The notes under the pieces are model-generated. The model saw nothing but the letters and a program-made list of their open reading frames with translations, did no database searches and had not been told where the DNA came from. This document shows positions 16,639-25,363 of a stretch of DNA of 64,000 nucleotides, piece after piece. The position numbers and the translations under genes are program-made. The DNA lies in the NCBI RefSeq assembly GCF_014076495.1, contig NZ_CP043575.1, positions 3,224,001 through 3,288,000 on the forward strand. Direction: 5' to 3'. Within the stretch, counting starts at the first letter, position 1. Every line of letters starts with the position of its first letter. This DNA comes from Comamonas koreensis (lineage in GTDB: Bacteria; Pseudomonadota; Gammaproteobacteria; Burkholderiales; Burkholderiaceae_C).

Positions 16639-19600
16639 ATGTGGTTCACCCGCCTCAGCCTGAACAACCCGGTGCTGGCCACGATGATGATGGCCGCGCT
16701 GGTGGTGCTGGGCCTGTTCTCGCTGCAGCGCCTCAAGGTCGACCAGTTTCCCAATATCGATTTTCCGGTGGTCGTCATCACGGTCGACTACCCCGGCGCT
16801 GCGCCGGAGATTGTCGAGAGCGAAGTCACCAAAAAGATCGAGGAAGCGGTCAATGCGGTCGCCGGCATCAGCGCCCTTACCTCGCGCAGCTACGAGGGCA
16901 CGGCCGTCATCATCATGGAGTTCCAGATCTATGTGGACGGGCGCCGCGCGGCTGAGGATGTGCGCGAGAAGATCGCTGCCGTGCGCCCCTTGCTGCGCGA
17001 CGAGGTCAAAGACCCGCGCGTGATCCGCTTTGACCCGGCGGACGCCGCCGTCTGGTCGCTGGCCCTGCTGCCCGATCCGAGCCGGGGCACGCCACCGAGC
17101 GCGATTGCGATGACCTCCTGGGCGGACCAGGTGCTCAAGAAGCGCCTCGAGAATGTGCGCGGCGTGGGGGCCGTGAGCCTCGTGGGCGGCACACCGCGCG
17201 AGATCAATGTCTACCTGAATCCGCAGCAGATGGAGGCGCTGTCCATCTCGGCGAGCGAAGTGGCCGATGCCGTGCGCCGCGAAAACCAGGATCTGCCGCT
17301 GGGCTCGGTGCGCTCGCGCGAGCAGGACCGGCTGGTGCAGATTGACTCCCGCATGAAGCGGCCCGAGGACTTCAACCAGATCATCGTGGCCCGCCGCAAT
17401 GGCGCGCCCATCTACCTGCACCAGGTAGCGCGCGTGCAGGATGGCGCGCAGGAGCTGAAGAACCTGGCCTTGTACAACGGCACGCGCACCCTGCTGCTGT
17501 CGATCCAGAAATCGCAGGAGGAAAACACCATCGAGGTGGTCGACGGCCTGCGCCGCGCGGTGGCCGAGATCACGCCCGAGCTGCCGCCGGGCCTGCGGCT
17601 GGAGCCGATTGCCGATGCCTCGCGCCCGATACGGGTTGCCGTAGACAATGTGCGCCAGACCCTGGTCGAGGGGGCCGTGCTCACGGTGCTGATCGTGTAT
17701 CTGTTCCTGCACTCCTGGCGCTCGACGGTCATCACCGGGCTGACCTTGCCGATCTCCATCATCGGCACCTTCTTTTTCATGTATGCCTTTGGTTTCACGA
17801 TCAATATGGTGACCCTGATGGCCTTGTCGCTGTGCGTGGGCCTGCTGATCGATGACGCCATCGTCGTGCGGGAGAACATCGTGCGCCACCTGCAGATGGG
17901 CAAATCGGCCTACCGCGCGGCGCTGGAAGGCACGCAGGAGATTGGCCTGGCCGTTCTGGCCACCACCTTGTCGATCGTCGCGGTGTTTCTGCCCATTGGC
18001 TTCATGGGCGGCATCATCGGCAAGTTCTTCCATGAGTTTGGCCTGACCATTGTGGTCGCCGTGCTGCTGTCGATGTTTGTCAGCTTCACCTTGGACCCGA
18101 TGCTCTCCAGCGTCTGGCATGACCCCAGCGTGCACAAGGGCGGCAAGCCCGCGCGCAACGGGCTTGCACGGGCGCTCGACCGGGCGCTGGCCGGCTTTGA
18201 GGCCGCCACCGAGCAGCTGAGCGCCGGCTACCAGCGCATGCTGGCCTGGGCGCTGCGCCACCGCTTGACCAGCCTCCTGGTGGCGCTGGCGATCTTTATC
18301 CTCAGCCTGCTGCTGCTGCCACTGCTGGGCACCGAGTTTGTGCCGCGCGCCGATTTTTCCGAAACCCAGATCCGCTTCAATGTGCCAGTGGGCGCGTCGG
18401 TAGAGGCGACCGAGGCGCGCGCGCGCCAGGTCGAGGACGTGGTGCGCCGCAACCCGGCCGTGCGCTACACCCTGACCACGATCAACACCGGTAACGCCAA
18501 TGGCAAGAACTACGCCAGCATGTATGTGCGACTGGTGGACCGCAGCGAACGCAGCCAGGATGTGCAGCAGATATCGGCCAGCCTGCGCGCTGAGCTCAAC
18601 CAGATCGCCGGCATCCAGGTGACGCACGTGGGCCTGCTCGAAGCGGTGGGCGGCCAAAAGCAGGTGGAGTTTTCACTGCAAGGCCCGGATCTGCAAGAGC
18701 TCGAGCGCCTGGCGCGCCAGGTGAGCGAGCGCCTGCAGCACATCCCCGGCCTGGTGGACCTCGACAGCAGCGTGCTGGAGCGCGAGCCCATCGTGCAGCT
18801 GCAGTTCAACCGCGATGCCGCGTCCGACCTGGGCCTGCCGATGGGCCAGGTGGCCACCGCATTGCGCACCCTGGTGGAAGGCGACACGGTGGGCAACTGG
18901 CGCGCGGGCGACAACCAGACCTATGACGTGCGGGTGCGCCTGGCGCCCGAGGCGCGCGAGAACCCGCAGATGCTGGCCAAGCTGCCGCTGACGGCGATCG
19001 GCGCCAATGGCCAGCCCCATACGGTGCGCCTGAGCCAGCTGGCCACCTTGACCGAGACCACCGGCCCCAACCGCATCAACCGCCGCGCGATGAACCGCGA
19101 AGTCGCCTTCAATGCCAACGCCAACCAGCGCAGCGCCGGCGAAGTGGCAGCCGATATCCGCGCGGTGCTGGCGCAGACCACCTTCCCGCCCGGCTACCGC
19201 TATGAATTTGCCGGCAGCACCAAGAACATGCAGGAGTCGTTTGGCTACGCGCTCTCGGCACTGGCCTTGGCGGTGATCTTTATCTACATGATCCTGGCCA
19301 GCCAGTTCCGCAGCTTTTTGCAGCCGCTGGCGCTGATGACCTCGCTGCCACTGACCTTGATTGGCGTCGTGCTCACCTTGATGATGTTTGGCACCACCTT
19401 GTCGATGTTCTCGATCATCGGCGTCATCTTGCTGATGGGCCTGGTCACCAAGAATGCGATCTTGCTGGTGGACTTTGCGATACGCGCCCGCCAGCCCCAG
19501 CCTGGCGAAGACGGCCAGATGGTGCCGGGCCTGCCGCGTGAGCAGGCACTGCTGCTGGCGGCCCAGGTGCGGCTGCGCCCCATCTTGATGACCACCCTGG

Positions 19601-19803
19601 CCATGGTGTTTGGCATGGTGCCGCTGGCCTTTGCGATGAGCGAAGGGGCCGAGCAGCGCGCGCCACTGGGCCAGGCGGTGATTGGTGGGGTGATCACCTC
19701 GTCGCTGTTGACCCTGGTGGTGGTGCCCGTGGTGTACTGCTACCTCGATGATTTTGCGAAATGGGCCTCTCAAAAGTGGCGGCGTCCCGCTATGGAACCC
19801 TAA
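16639..19803 (+). CDS. RND efflux pump, inner-membrane permease
   Basis: 1054-residue hydrophobe/amphiphile-efflux type RND transporter. The N-terminus ([18 protein letters not shown]), two large periplasmic loops and twelve membrane helices are present. The proton-relay region around helix 4 reads [21 protein letters not shown], with the paired aspartates, and the second half ends with [25 protein letters not shown]. It uses the proton gradient to expel drugs or other amphiphiles; the substrate cannot be deduced. It forms an operon with tetR and the adaptor. Full length. Confidence 0.94.
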   Translation: MWFTRLSLNNPVLATMMMAALVVLGLFSLQRLKVDQFPNIDFPVVVITVDYPGAAPEIVESEVTKKIEEAVNAVAGISALTSRSYEGTAVIIMEFQIYVDGRRAAEDVREKIAAVRPLLRDEVKDPRVIRFDPADAAVWSLALLPDPSRGTPPSAIAMTSWADQVLKKRLENVRGVGAVSLVGGTPREINVYLNPQQMEALSISASEVADAVRRENQDLPLGSVRSREQDRLVQIDSRMKRPEDFNQIIVARRNGAPIYLHQVARVQDGAQELKNLALYNGTRTLLLSIQKSQEENTIEVVDGLRRAVAEITPELPPGLRLEPIADASRPIRVAVDNVRQTLVEGAVLTVLIVYLFLHSWRSTVITGLTLPISIIGTFFFMYAFGFTINMVTLMALSLCVGLLIDDAIVVRENIVRHLQMGKSAYRAALEGTQEIGLAVLATTLSIVAVFLPIGFMGGIIGKFFHEFGLTIVVAVLLSMFVSFTLDPMLSSVWHDPSVHKGGKPARNGLARALDRALAGFEAATEQLSAGYQRMLAWALRHRLTSLLVALAIFILSLLLLPLLGTEFVPRADFSETQIRFNVPVGASVEATEARARQVEDVVRRNPAVRYTLTTINTGNANGKNYASMYVRLVDRSERSQDVQQISASLRAELNQIAGIQVTHVGLLEAVGGQKQVEFSLQGPDLQELERLARQVSERLQHIPGLVDLDSSVLEREPIVQLQFNRDAASDLGLPMGQVATALRTLVEGDTVGNWRAGDNQTYDVRVRLAPEARENPQMLAKLPLTAIGANGQPHTVRLSQLATLTETTGPNRINRRAMNREVAFNANANQRSAGEVAADIRAVLAQTTFPPGYRYEFAGSTKNMQESFGYALSALALAVIFIYMILASQFRSFLQPLALMTSLPLTLIGVVLTLMMFGTTLSMFSIIGVILLMGLVTKNAILLVDFAIRARQPQPGEDGQMVPGLPREQALLLAAQVRLRPILMTTLAMVFGMVPLAFAMSEGAEQRAPLGQAVIGGVITSSLLTLVVVPVVYCYLDDFAKWASQKWRRPAMEP

Positions 19804-19826
19804 GCGGCCTAAAATAAGGGGTTTTT
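19797..19826 (+). terminator. Weak terminator or attenuator after the RND pump gene
   Basis: AACCC near the pump stop can pair with GGGTT just before TTTTTT, giving a 5-6 bp stem with a long loop. The T run is good but the stem is weak, so partial read-through into pcm is possible. Confidence 0.35.
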
Positions 19827-19863
19827 TCTTGCCCCACCCCCAACAAGCCAACCGGAGTCTGCA

Positions 19864-20577
19864 ATGAGTTTGCCACTGAACATGTCCCCCAGCACGGATG
19901 ATAAATACCGCGCAGCACGCTACAACATGGTCGAGCAGCAGGTTCGCCCCTGGAGCCTGGGCGACGAACAGGTGCTGGCGCTGATCGGCACGCTGCGCCG
20001 TGAAGAATTTGTTCCCGATGGCCTGCAGGACATGGCGTTCATGGACATCCAGCTGCCACTGCTGGGCGATGACGGCGAAGAAGCCGTAGCCAATGGCCAC
20101 TGCATGCTTCCTCCCCGCGTCGAAGCACGCGTGCTGCAGGACCTGAAGCTGCAAGCCCATGAAAACGTGCTCGAAATCGGCACCGGCTCGGGCTACATGG
20201 CTGCACTGATGTCGCGCCTGGCCAAGCAGGTCACCTCGCTGGAGATCGAGCCTGCGCTGGTCGAGCTGGCCCGTGCCAACCTGCACCGCGCCCAGATCAA
20301 GAATGTCGATGTGGTGCTGGAAGATGGCTCCAACGCCCAGGCCATCGGCGGCAGCTATGACGTGATCGTGCTGAGCGGCTCGGTCTACGAAGTGCCAGCG
20401 GCGCTGCTCGACAAGCTCAAGGAAGGCGGCCGTCTGATCGCTTTTGTGGGCACCGAGCCGATGATGCGCACCACCGTCTACACCCGCACGCAAGGCAAGC
20501 TGACGATCAGCCAGCCTTGGGACACCGTGGTGGCCCGCCTCAAGGGCTTTGCCGAGGCACCCCGCTTCAAGTTCTGA
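19864..20577 (+). CDS. pcm: Protein-L-isoaspartate O-methyltransferase family protein
   Basis: 237-residue SAM-dependent methyltransferase. The glycine-rich SAM loop EIGTGSGYMAA is at about residues 104-114 and the acidic strand-2 end (VTSLEIEPALVELAR) follows. The N-terminal MVEQQVRPW segment is typical of the Burkholderiales Pcm-like proteins that sit next to a rhodanese and tolC. Repair of isoaspartyl residues is the family role, though this subgroup is not well characterised. An upstream CCGGAG ribosome-binding site supports the start. Confidence 0.85.
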   Translation: MSLPLNMSPSTDDKYRAARYNMVEQQVRPWSLGDEQVLALIGTLRREEFVPDGLQDMAFMDIQLPLLGDDGEEAVANGHCMLPPRVEARVLQDLKLQAHENVLEIGTGSGYMAALMSRLAKQVTSLEIEPALVELARANLHRAQIKNVDVVLEDGSNAQAIGGSYDVIVLSGSVYEVPAALLDKLKEGGRLIAFVGTEPMMRTTVYTRTQGKLTISQPWDTVVARLKGFAEAPRFKF

Positions 20578-20630
20578 TGACCCCCGCAGCGCGGCGGCCT
20601 GAGGGCCGGCTGCGCTGCAGAAAGTGATGT

Positions 20631-20966
20631 ATGGAGCAAATCCGCCCCGCGCAACTCAACGAATGGCTGGCCCAGCATGCGGACCAGAACCCCCTGGTGC
20701 TGGATGTGCGCGAGCCCTGGGAGCTGCAGACTGCCTCGGTCAAGCCCGAAGGTTTTGAGCTGCTGAATATCCCGATGCAGCAGATTCCCGCGTCGCTCAA
20801 CCTGCTCGATGAAGACCGCCCCATCGCCTGCCTCTGCCACCACGGCATGCGCAGCATGCAGGTCGCCGTGTTCCTGGAGCGCCAGGGCTACAGCCAGGTC
20901 AGCAACCTGACCGGTGGCATCGACCTCTGGACGGCCGAGCGCGACCCCTCGGTGCCGCGCTACTGA
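20631..20966 (+). CDS. Single-domain rhodanese-like protein
   Basis: 111-residue rhodanese fold. The motif VLDVREPWE opens the domain and the active-site loop CHHGMRS carries the nucleophilic cysteine (about Cys69) that accepts a persulfide sulfur. The partner or acceptor is not evident. It lies 53 bases after pcm and 81 bases before tolC, and the same trio recurs in Burkholderiales, suggesting a shared envelope or redox maintenance role. Complete. Confidence 0.88.
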   Translation: MEQIRPAQLNEWLAQHADQNPLVLDVREPWELQTASVKPEGFELLNIPMQQIPASLNLLDEDRPIACLCHHGMRSMQVAVFLERQGYSQVSNLTGGIDLWTAERDPSVPRY

Positions 20967-21047
20967 CCTGCGGCCCGCGCCGTTTGCGGCGCGGCATCGG
21001 GCCTCTGGCCTGGCCGCGCCTCCCCTTGTACCACCCCCTTCTGCACC

Positions 21048-22454
21048 ATGCACCAAGCCCCTGCCCTGCCTCGTCTGAGAACAACCTGCGCCGCAGCTGC
21101 TGCGCTGCTGCTGGGCCTGGCCCAGTTGCCGGCGCAGGCCCAGAGCCTGATGCAGATGGTGGAGCAGGCCAGCGGCTATGACGCGCAGTGGCAGTCGGCC
21201 CGCGCCAACCTGGACGCGGCCATCTCCCGGGGCGAGCAGGCACGCGCCGGGCTGCTGCCGCAGGTGGGCCTGCAGGCGCAGTCGCAGTACAGCCACACGG
21301 CCATCAACAACCCCGAGCTGCGCCTGAACGGCCCCGACCACCAGATTGGCATCACGGCCAGCCAGCCGCTCTACCGCCCGGCCAACCGCATTGCGCTGGA
21401 ACAAGGCAAATTGGGCGGCGATATCGCCCGGCTGCAGCTCGATGCCGCGAGCCAGGATTTGCTGGTGCGGGTGGCCCAGGCCTACTTTGATGTGCTGGCC
21501 GCGCAGGACAGCATGGTGTTTGTGCAGGCCCAAAAGGCTGCCGTCAAGGAGCAACTGGCCGCTGCCAAACGCAACTTTGATGTGGGCACGGCCACCATCA
21601 CCGATTCGCGCGAAGCCGAGGCCCGCTATGACCTGGTGCGTGCGCAAGAGATCGCCGCCGAGAATGACCTGACCGTCAAGCGCCTGGCGCTGGACAATGC
21701 CGTGGGCACGCCTGGCAACCAGCCCTGGCCGCTCAAGCAACCGGTGCTGCTGCCGGCGACCACGCCCGACAATGTGCTGATGTGGGTGGACCAGGCCCAG
21801 AGCGAGCAGCCCCAGATCCGCATCGCCCAGTTGGCCACCACCAACGCCCGGCTGGACACCAAGAAGGCCGAAACCGGCCACCTGCCCACCATCGACCTGC
21901 AGGCCACTGTTGGCCGCCAGCTCTACCCCAAGGGCAGCATCACCATGCCCACCCATGGCTACAACGCCAACCAGGCCACCGTGGGCGTGGTGCTCAATGT
22001 GCCGCTGTTTGCCGGTTTCTCCGTGCAGAACCGGGTCAAGGAAACCCTGGCGCTGGAGAGCAAGGCAGAGGCCGACCTGGACAATGCCCGCCGCACCGTG
22101 GCGCAGAACGTGCGCAGCGCCTTCTTTGGCCTGCAGTCCAACGCCAGCCAGGTCAAGGCACTGGAAGCCGCCGAGGCATCGAGCCAGCTCGCGCTCGATG
22201 CCAACCTGACCGGCTACCAGGTGGGTGTGCGCATCAATATCGATGTGCTCAACGCCCAAAGCCAGCTCTACCAGACCAAGCGCGACCTGGCCCTTGCCCG
22301 CTACAACACCTTGCTGGGCCAGCTCAAGCTCAAGCAGGCGGCCGGCACCTTGGCGTTGAACGATATCGAGGTGCTGGACCGCAGCATGCTGACCAGCACG
22401 GCACCTGCTGCGGCAATCCCAGCTGCGCTGCCTGCAACCCAGCCCGCACGCTAA
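21048..22454 (+). CDS. tolC: TolC-family outer-membrane efflux channel
   Basis: 468 residues with a cleavable signal peptide (hydrophobic run followed by LPAQAQS, cleavage near residue 31). The mature part shows the duplicated long-helix architecture of outer-membrane factors, including the YFDVLAAQDSMVFVQAQKAAV and YQTKRDLALARYNTLLGQLKLKQ segments. It would form the outer-membrane exit duct for RND, ABC or MFS pumps; the RND pump 1.2 kb upstream is an obvious partner. A Pro/Ala-rich C-terminal tail is present. Convergent with the hydrolase gene. Confidence 0.92.
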   Translation: MHQAPALPRLRTTCAAAAALLLGLAQLPAQAQSLMQMVEQASGYDAQWQSARANLDAAISRGEQARAGLLPQVGLQAQSQYSHTAINNPELRLNGPDHQIGITASQPLYRPANRIALEQGKLGGDIARLQLDAASQDLLVRVAQAYFDVLAAQDSMVFVQAQKAAVKEQLAAAKRNFDVGTATITDSREAEARYDLVRAQEIAAENDLTVKRLALDNAVGTPGNQPWPLKQPVLLPATTPDNVLMWVDQAQSEQPQIRIAQLATTNARLDTKKAETGHLPTIDLQATVGRQLYPKGSITMPTHGYNANQATVGVVLNVPLFAGFSVQNRVKETLALESKAEADLDNARRTVAQNVRSAFFGLQSNASQVKALEAAEASSQLALDANLTGYQVGVRINIDVLNAQSQLYQTKRDLALARYNTLLGQLKLKQAAGTLALNDIEVLDRSMLTSTAPAAAIPAALPATQPAR

Positions 22455-22493
22455 AGCGCTCCGCGCGCCTCGTTAGAGCCGCACAGCGCGCCA

Positions 22494-23642
22494 TCAAGGC
22501 AGGATGCCAAACAAGGCCGGCCGCGCTGCATCCGAGGGCAATACGCAGGCGACATCATGGGCGCAGCCCGGCACGATGGACAGCGGCTGCGGGCGCACTG
22601 GCTGCAGCACCTGGGCCACATAGGCGGCATAGCCCTCCCCCCGCTGGCGGCGAAACGGCCCTTGCAGCATGGCAGCGCAAGATTTATCGAGCGCGCCATA
22701 GCTCGTGCCCTTGCCGGCATGGTTGTCGAGGGCACCTTCCAGATAGTGAATATCCGCCTGGCGGTAGCGCTCGCGCGCCTGCGCAGCGGCGGGCCCCAGG
22801 CTGGACGGCAGCGCCTGCGTGCCGTATTTCCAGTCGTGGTAGCCCGGGCAGGATGCCTCTTGAGGCAGTTGCATGCGGTAGTCGCAACCACCATCGCTGC
22901 AGGCCGCCCAGTCCACATCGCGGCCCGCGCGCTGGGGCTGCGGGCGCAGCGGATCAAAGTACAGCCAGGTGCCAGGGTCCGCAACGACATAGCGCAGCGA
23001 TACACCGGCAGGCGGCTGCTGGGCAAAGCCGATGCTGCGCTGGAGCATTTGCCCACCGGCAGAAAACCCCGCCAAGGTGATGTGGCGCACGCTGGGCCAG
23101 CGCTGGTGGATATGGGCGACCAAGGCATCGAGCGCAGCAATGGCGTTGATCGGGGTCCTGCCCGCGCCAGCCTGGGAGTTTTGTCCGGCCAGCCAGCTGC
23201 CACAGGTCCACAAGGCATCACCCGGCTCCGGCGCAGGCGTGCCCTTGGTACGGCAGTGCTCGGCCTTGTCGCTGCCCACCTGGTAGAGCGGCGCAATGAC
23301 CAGGGTCTCATCCAGGCGCCCCGCCTTGCGCGCGGCGTCCAGCGCGGCATTGAAGCTGCGGTTGGCATCGCGCGGGAAGCCATGCATGATCAAGAGCACC
23401 GTTTGCGGCCCGGCCGACCCGTCGGCCTTTTCGGCCTGCGGCGCCTGCGAGGCATAGAAATGCATGCGCCCGGCCTGGCCCGGCAGCGCAAAGCCTTGGA
23501 AACAGGCGTCTGAAGCCTGTTCGGTACAGGTCTGTGGTGCCGATGGTGGGGTGGGGGTGGATGGCGAGCTTGAAGCTGCCCAGCCACTGCCAGCGAGCAA
23601 GGCGGCCAGGCCAGCACCCAAAGCGAGTGTGTGAGCGGTCAT
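22494..23642 (-). CDS. Secreted alpha/beta-hydrolase
   Basis: 382 residues. It begins with a signal-peptide-like hydrophobic segment (LALGAGLAALLAGSGWAAS), then a Ser/Pro/Thr-rich spacer. The hydrolase core shows LLIMHGFPRDAN (oxyanion strand), nucleophile elbow AGFSAGG (Ser about 194), ALDNHAGKG and a late GCAHDVACV histidine. Several cysteines (CTEQASDACF, CSDGGCDY) suggest disulfides, consistent with export. It most resembles poorly characterised PHB-depolymerase/esterase-like proteins; the substrate is unknown. Confidence 0.65.
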   Translation of the reverse strand: MTAHTLALGAGLAALLAGSGWAASSSPSTPTPPSAPQTCTEQASDACFQGFALPGQAGRMHFYASQAPQAEKADGSAGPQTVLLIMHGFPRDANRSFNAALDAARKAGRLDETLVIAPLYQVGSDKAEHCRTKGTPAPEPGDALWTCGSWLAGQNSQAGAGRTPINAIAALDALVAHIHQRWPSVRHITLAGFSAGGQMLQRSIGFAQQPPAGVSLRYVVADPGTWLYFDPLRPQPQRAGRDVDWAACSDGGCDYRMQLPQEASCPGYHDWKYGTQALPSSLGPAAAQARERYRQADIHYLEGALDNHAGKGTSYGALDKSCAAMLQGPFRRQRGEGYAAYVAQVLQPVRPQPLSIVPGCAHDVACVLPSDAARPALFGILP

Positions 23643-23802
23643 ATCGGTACGGTGGTAGTCCCAAAACCTGCCATCCTAGGCCTTGGTGGCCGAGTTGTGC
23701 AGCACCGGGGCGGGATTTACCTGGCAGCGACAGGCCCGATACATGAACGGCGTGGTGGACGGCGGTGCGCTGTAGCCTGCGCAGCGTGTGCACAAGCGCG
23801 CA

Positions 23803-23842
23803 AAAAACAAAAAACCTCTTGAACAGAACATTCAAGAGGTTT
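23803..23842 (-). terminator. Strong intrinsic terminator of the tRNA-Val array
   Basis: A 12-bp perfect stem (AAACCTCTTGAA at 23812-23823 with TTCAAGAGGTTT at 23831-23842) and a 7-base loop. On the minus strand it is followed by a T-rich tract, and it lies 6 bases beyond the last tRNA 3' end. Confidence 0.9.
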
Positions 23843-23848
23843 GTTGGT

Positions 23849-23923
23849 TGGTGGGTGATACATGGATCGAACATGTGACCCCTGCCGTGTGAAGGCAGTG
23901 CTCTACCGCTGAGCTAATCACCC
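23849..23923 (-). tRNA. tRNA-Val(CAC), copy 3 in transcription order
   Basis: 75-nt tRNA including an encoded CCA end. The acceptor stem is GGGTGAT/ATCACCC, the D-arm AGCTCAGCGGTAGAGC, the anticodon arm CTGCC-TTCACAC-GGCAG gives anticodon CAC (valine, GUG codons), and the T-arm is ACATG-TTCGATC-CATGT. Identical to the two neighbouring copies. Confidence 0.95.
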
Positions 23924-23960
23924 CAGGCACGCCCCAAAGAGGCCTACCGAAACTAAATTG

Positions 23961-24035
23961 TGGTGGGTGATACATGGATCGAACATGTGACCCCTGCCGT
24001 GTGAAGGCAGTGCTCTACCGCTGAGCTAATCACCC
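23961..24035 (-). tRNA. tRNA-Val(CAC), copy 2
   Basis: Identical 75-nt tRNA-Val with anticodon CAC and encoded CCA, 37 bases upstream of the third copy on the same strand. The spacers around the copies are also similar (shared GCCCCAA and CTACCG/ATACCG segments), showing tandem duplication. Confidence 0.95.
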
Positions 24036-24074
24036 CAAGCATGCCCCAAGGGACATACCGCAACGACGATGGAT

Positions 24075-24149
24075 TGGTGGGTGATACATGGATCGAACAT
24101 GTGACCCCTGCCGTGTGAAGGCAGTGCTCTACCGCTGAGCTAATCACCC
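24075..24149 (-). tRNA. tRNA-Val(CAC), copy 1
   Basis: Identical 75-nt tRNA-Val(CAC), first in the transcript and 58 bases downstream of the dnaQ stop. It may be read from dnaQ or from its own promoter in that gap. Confidence 0.95.
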
Positions 24150-24207
24150 AAAATCTCTCGCCGTCAAGCCCTCTATTATGACAGCAAATATTTGCTGGCT
24201 GTGAAAA

Positions 24208-24924
24208 TTAGGCCAATTTTCTCCAAATAGTTTTGCCGCCACTGGATTTGTCCAGCTGCGTCAGCACCTCGTCGTGGGCGGCCAGCTCCGCCTCCGACGG
24301 CAGGATCACCGGCAGATCGAACTGTGCAAAATCCACCTTCTTGACCACCATGGCCGCGTTGGACTTGTTGTTCGATGCCATGCTCTCAGACGAGAGCAGC
24401 TGTTCCTGCCCGCGCGTCATGTTGATGTAGACGTCAGCGAGCAGCTCAACGTCGAGCAAAGCGCCGTGCAGGTCGCGGCCGGAATTGTCCACTTCCAGGC
24501 GGTCGCATAGCGCGTCGAGCGAGTTGCGCTTGCCCGGGAACATGTCGCGCGCCATCAGGAGCGAATCCAGCACACCGCTCACCATGCTGACCAGGGGCGG
24601 CATGCCCACCCGTTCGAACTCCTTGTTCAGGAAGCCCATGTCGAATGGCGCATTGTGGATGATCAGCTCGGCGCCTTCGAGGTAAGCCCGGATCTCTTCG
24701 GCTTTCTCGTGGAAACGCGGCTTGTCGGCCAGAAACTCGCTGGTGATGCCGTGCACGCGCAGCGCGTCTTCATGGCTTTCCCGGTCGGCATTGAAGTACA
24801 GATGCAGGTTATTGCCGGTGAGCTTGCGGTTGAGCAGCTCGACGCAGCCGAGCTCAATGACACGGTCACCATCGACGACTGACAGACCCGTGGTTTCCGT
24901 ATCCAGAACAATTTGGCGCGACAT
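24208..24924 (-). CDS. dnaQ: DNA polymerase III epsilon subunit (3'-5' proofreading exonuclease)
   Basis: 238-residue DEDDh exonuclease. Exo I reads VLDTETTGL (Asp8, Glu10), Exo II is in IIHNAPFDMGFL, and Exo III is in DLHGALLDVELLADVY with the histidine and aspartate. The C-terminal part after about residue 185 corresponds to the alpha-binding tail. It proofreads for the replicative polymerase. Its position between fdx and the tRNA-Val array is typical of Comamonadaceae. Intact and of family length. Confidence 0.95.
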   Translation of the reverse strand: MSRQIVLDTETTGLSVVDGDRVIELGCVELLNRKLTGNNLHLYFNADRESHEDALRVHGITSEFLADKPRFHEKAEEIRAYLEGAELIIHNAPFDMGFLNKEFERVGMPPLVSMVSGVLDSLLMARDMFPGKRNSLDALCDRLEVDNSGRDLHGALLDVELLADVYINMTRGQEQLLSSESMASNNKSNAAMVVKKVDFAQFDLPVILPSEAELAAHDEVLTQLDKSSGGKTIWRKLA

Positions 24925-24995
24925 CTACAGCTTCCTCGACTCAAAACACCGATTGTAAAAGCCGCTCGCACCCGCGCGCCCGGCCCAGCCCACGC

Positions 24996-25334
24996 TCAGT
25001 GGTTTTCCTTGGCGTGGTTGATCGAGTACTTGGGGATCTCCACGGTCACATCCTCGCGCGCCAAAATGGCCTGGCAGGACAGGCGCGACTGCGGCTCCAG
25101 GCCCCAGGCGCGGTCGAGCAGATCGTCTTCTTCCTCTTCGGAAGGGTCCATGGAGTCGAAACCCTGGCGCACGATCACGTGGCAGGTGGTGCAGGCCCGG
25201 CTCATGTCGCAGGCGTGTTCGATGTTGATGCCATTGTCCAGCAGCGCCTCGCAGATCGACGTTCCGGTGGGCGCCTTGATCTCGGCGCCTTGGGGACAGT
25301 ATTCGGCATGGGGCAGGATTTTGATGATAGGCAT
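24996..25334 (-). CDS. fdx: ISC-type [2Fe-2S] ferredoxin
   Basis: 112 residues. The cluster ligands follow the adrenodoxin-like pattern: HACDMSRACTTCHV supplies Cys42, Cys48 and Cys51, and RLSCQA supplies Cys87. An acidic stretch (DPSEEEEDDLLDRAWGLEP) is the partner-binding region. It donates electrons to IscS/IscU during iron-sulfur cluster assembly. Last gene of the isc operon, 29 bases after hscA. Confidence 0.95.
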   Translation of the reverse strand: MPIIKILPHAEYCPQGAEIKAPTGTSICEALLDNGINIEHACDMSRACTTCHVIVRQGFDSMDPSEEEEDDLLDRAWGLEPQSRLSCQAILAREDVTVEIPKYSINHAKENH

Positions 25335-25363
25335 GGGAATGAGATTCTTCTTGCTGTAGTCGG

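Noticed and set aside
15865..18657. A 930-codon open frame antisense to the RND adaptor and pump genes
   Set aside because: Composition is His/Gln/Gly/Arg-rich with no domain, no ribosome site, and it lies opposite well-conserved coding sequence. Long antisense frames are common in GC-rich DNA.
23849..24149. A repeat array with about 112-bp period, considered as CRISPR or satellite
   Set aside because: Each unit folds as a complete tRNA-Val; spacers are similar to each other rather than unique.
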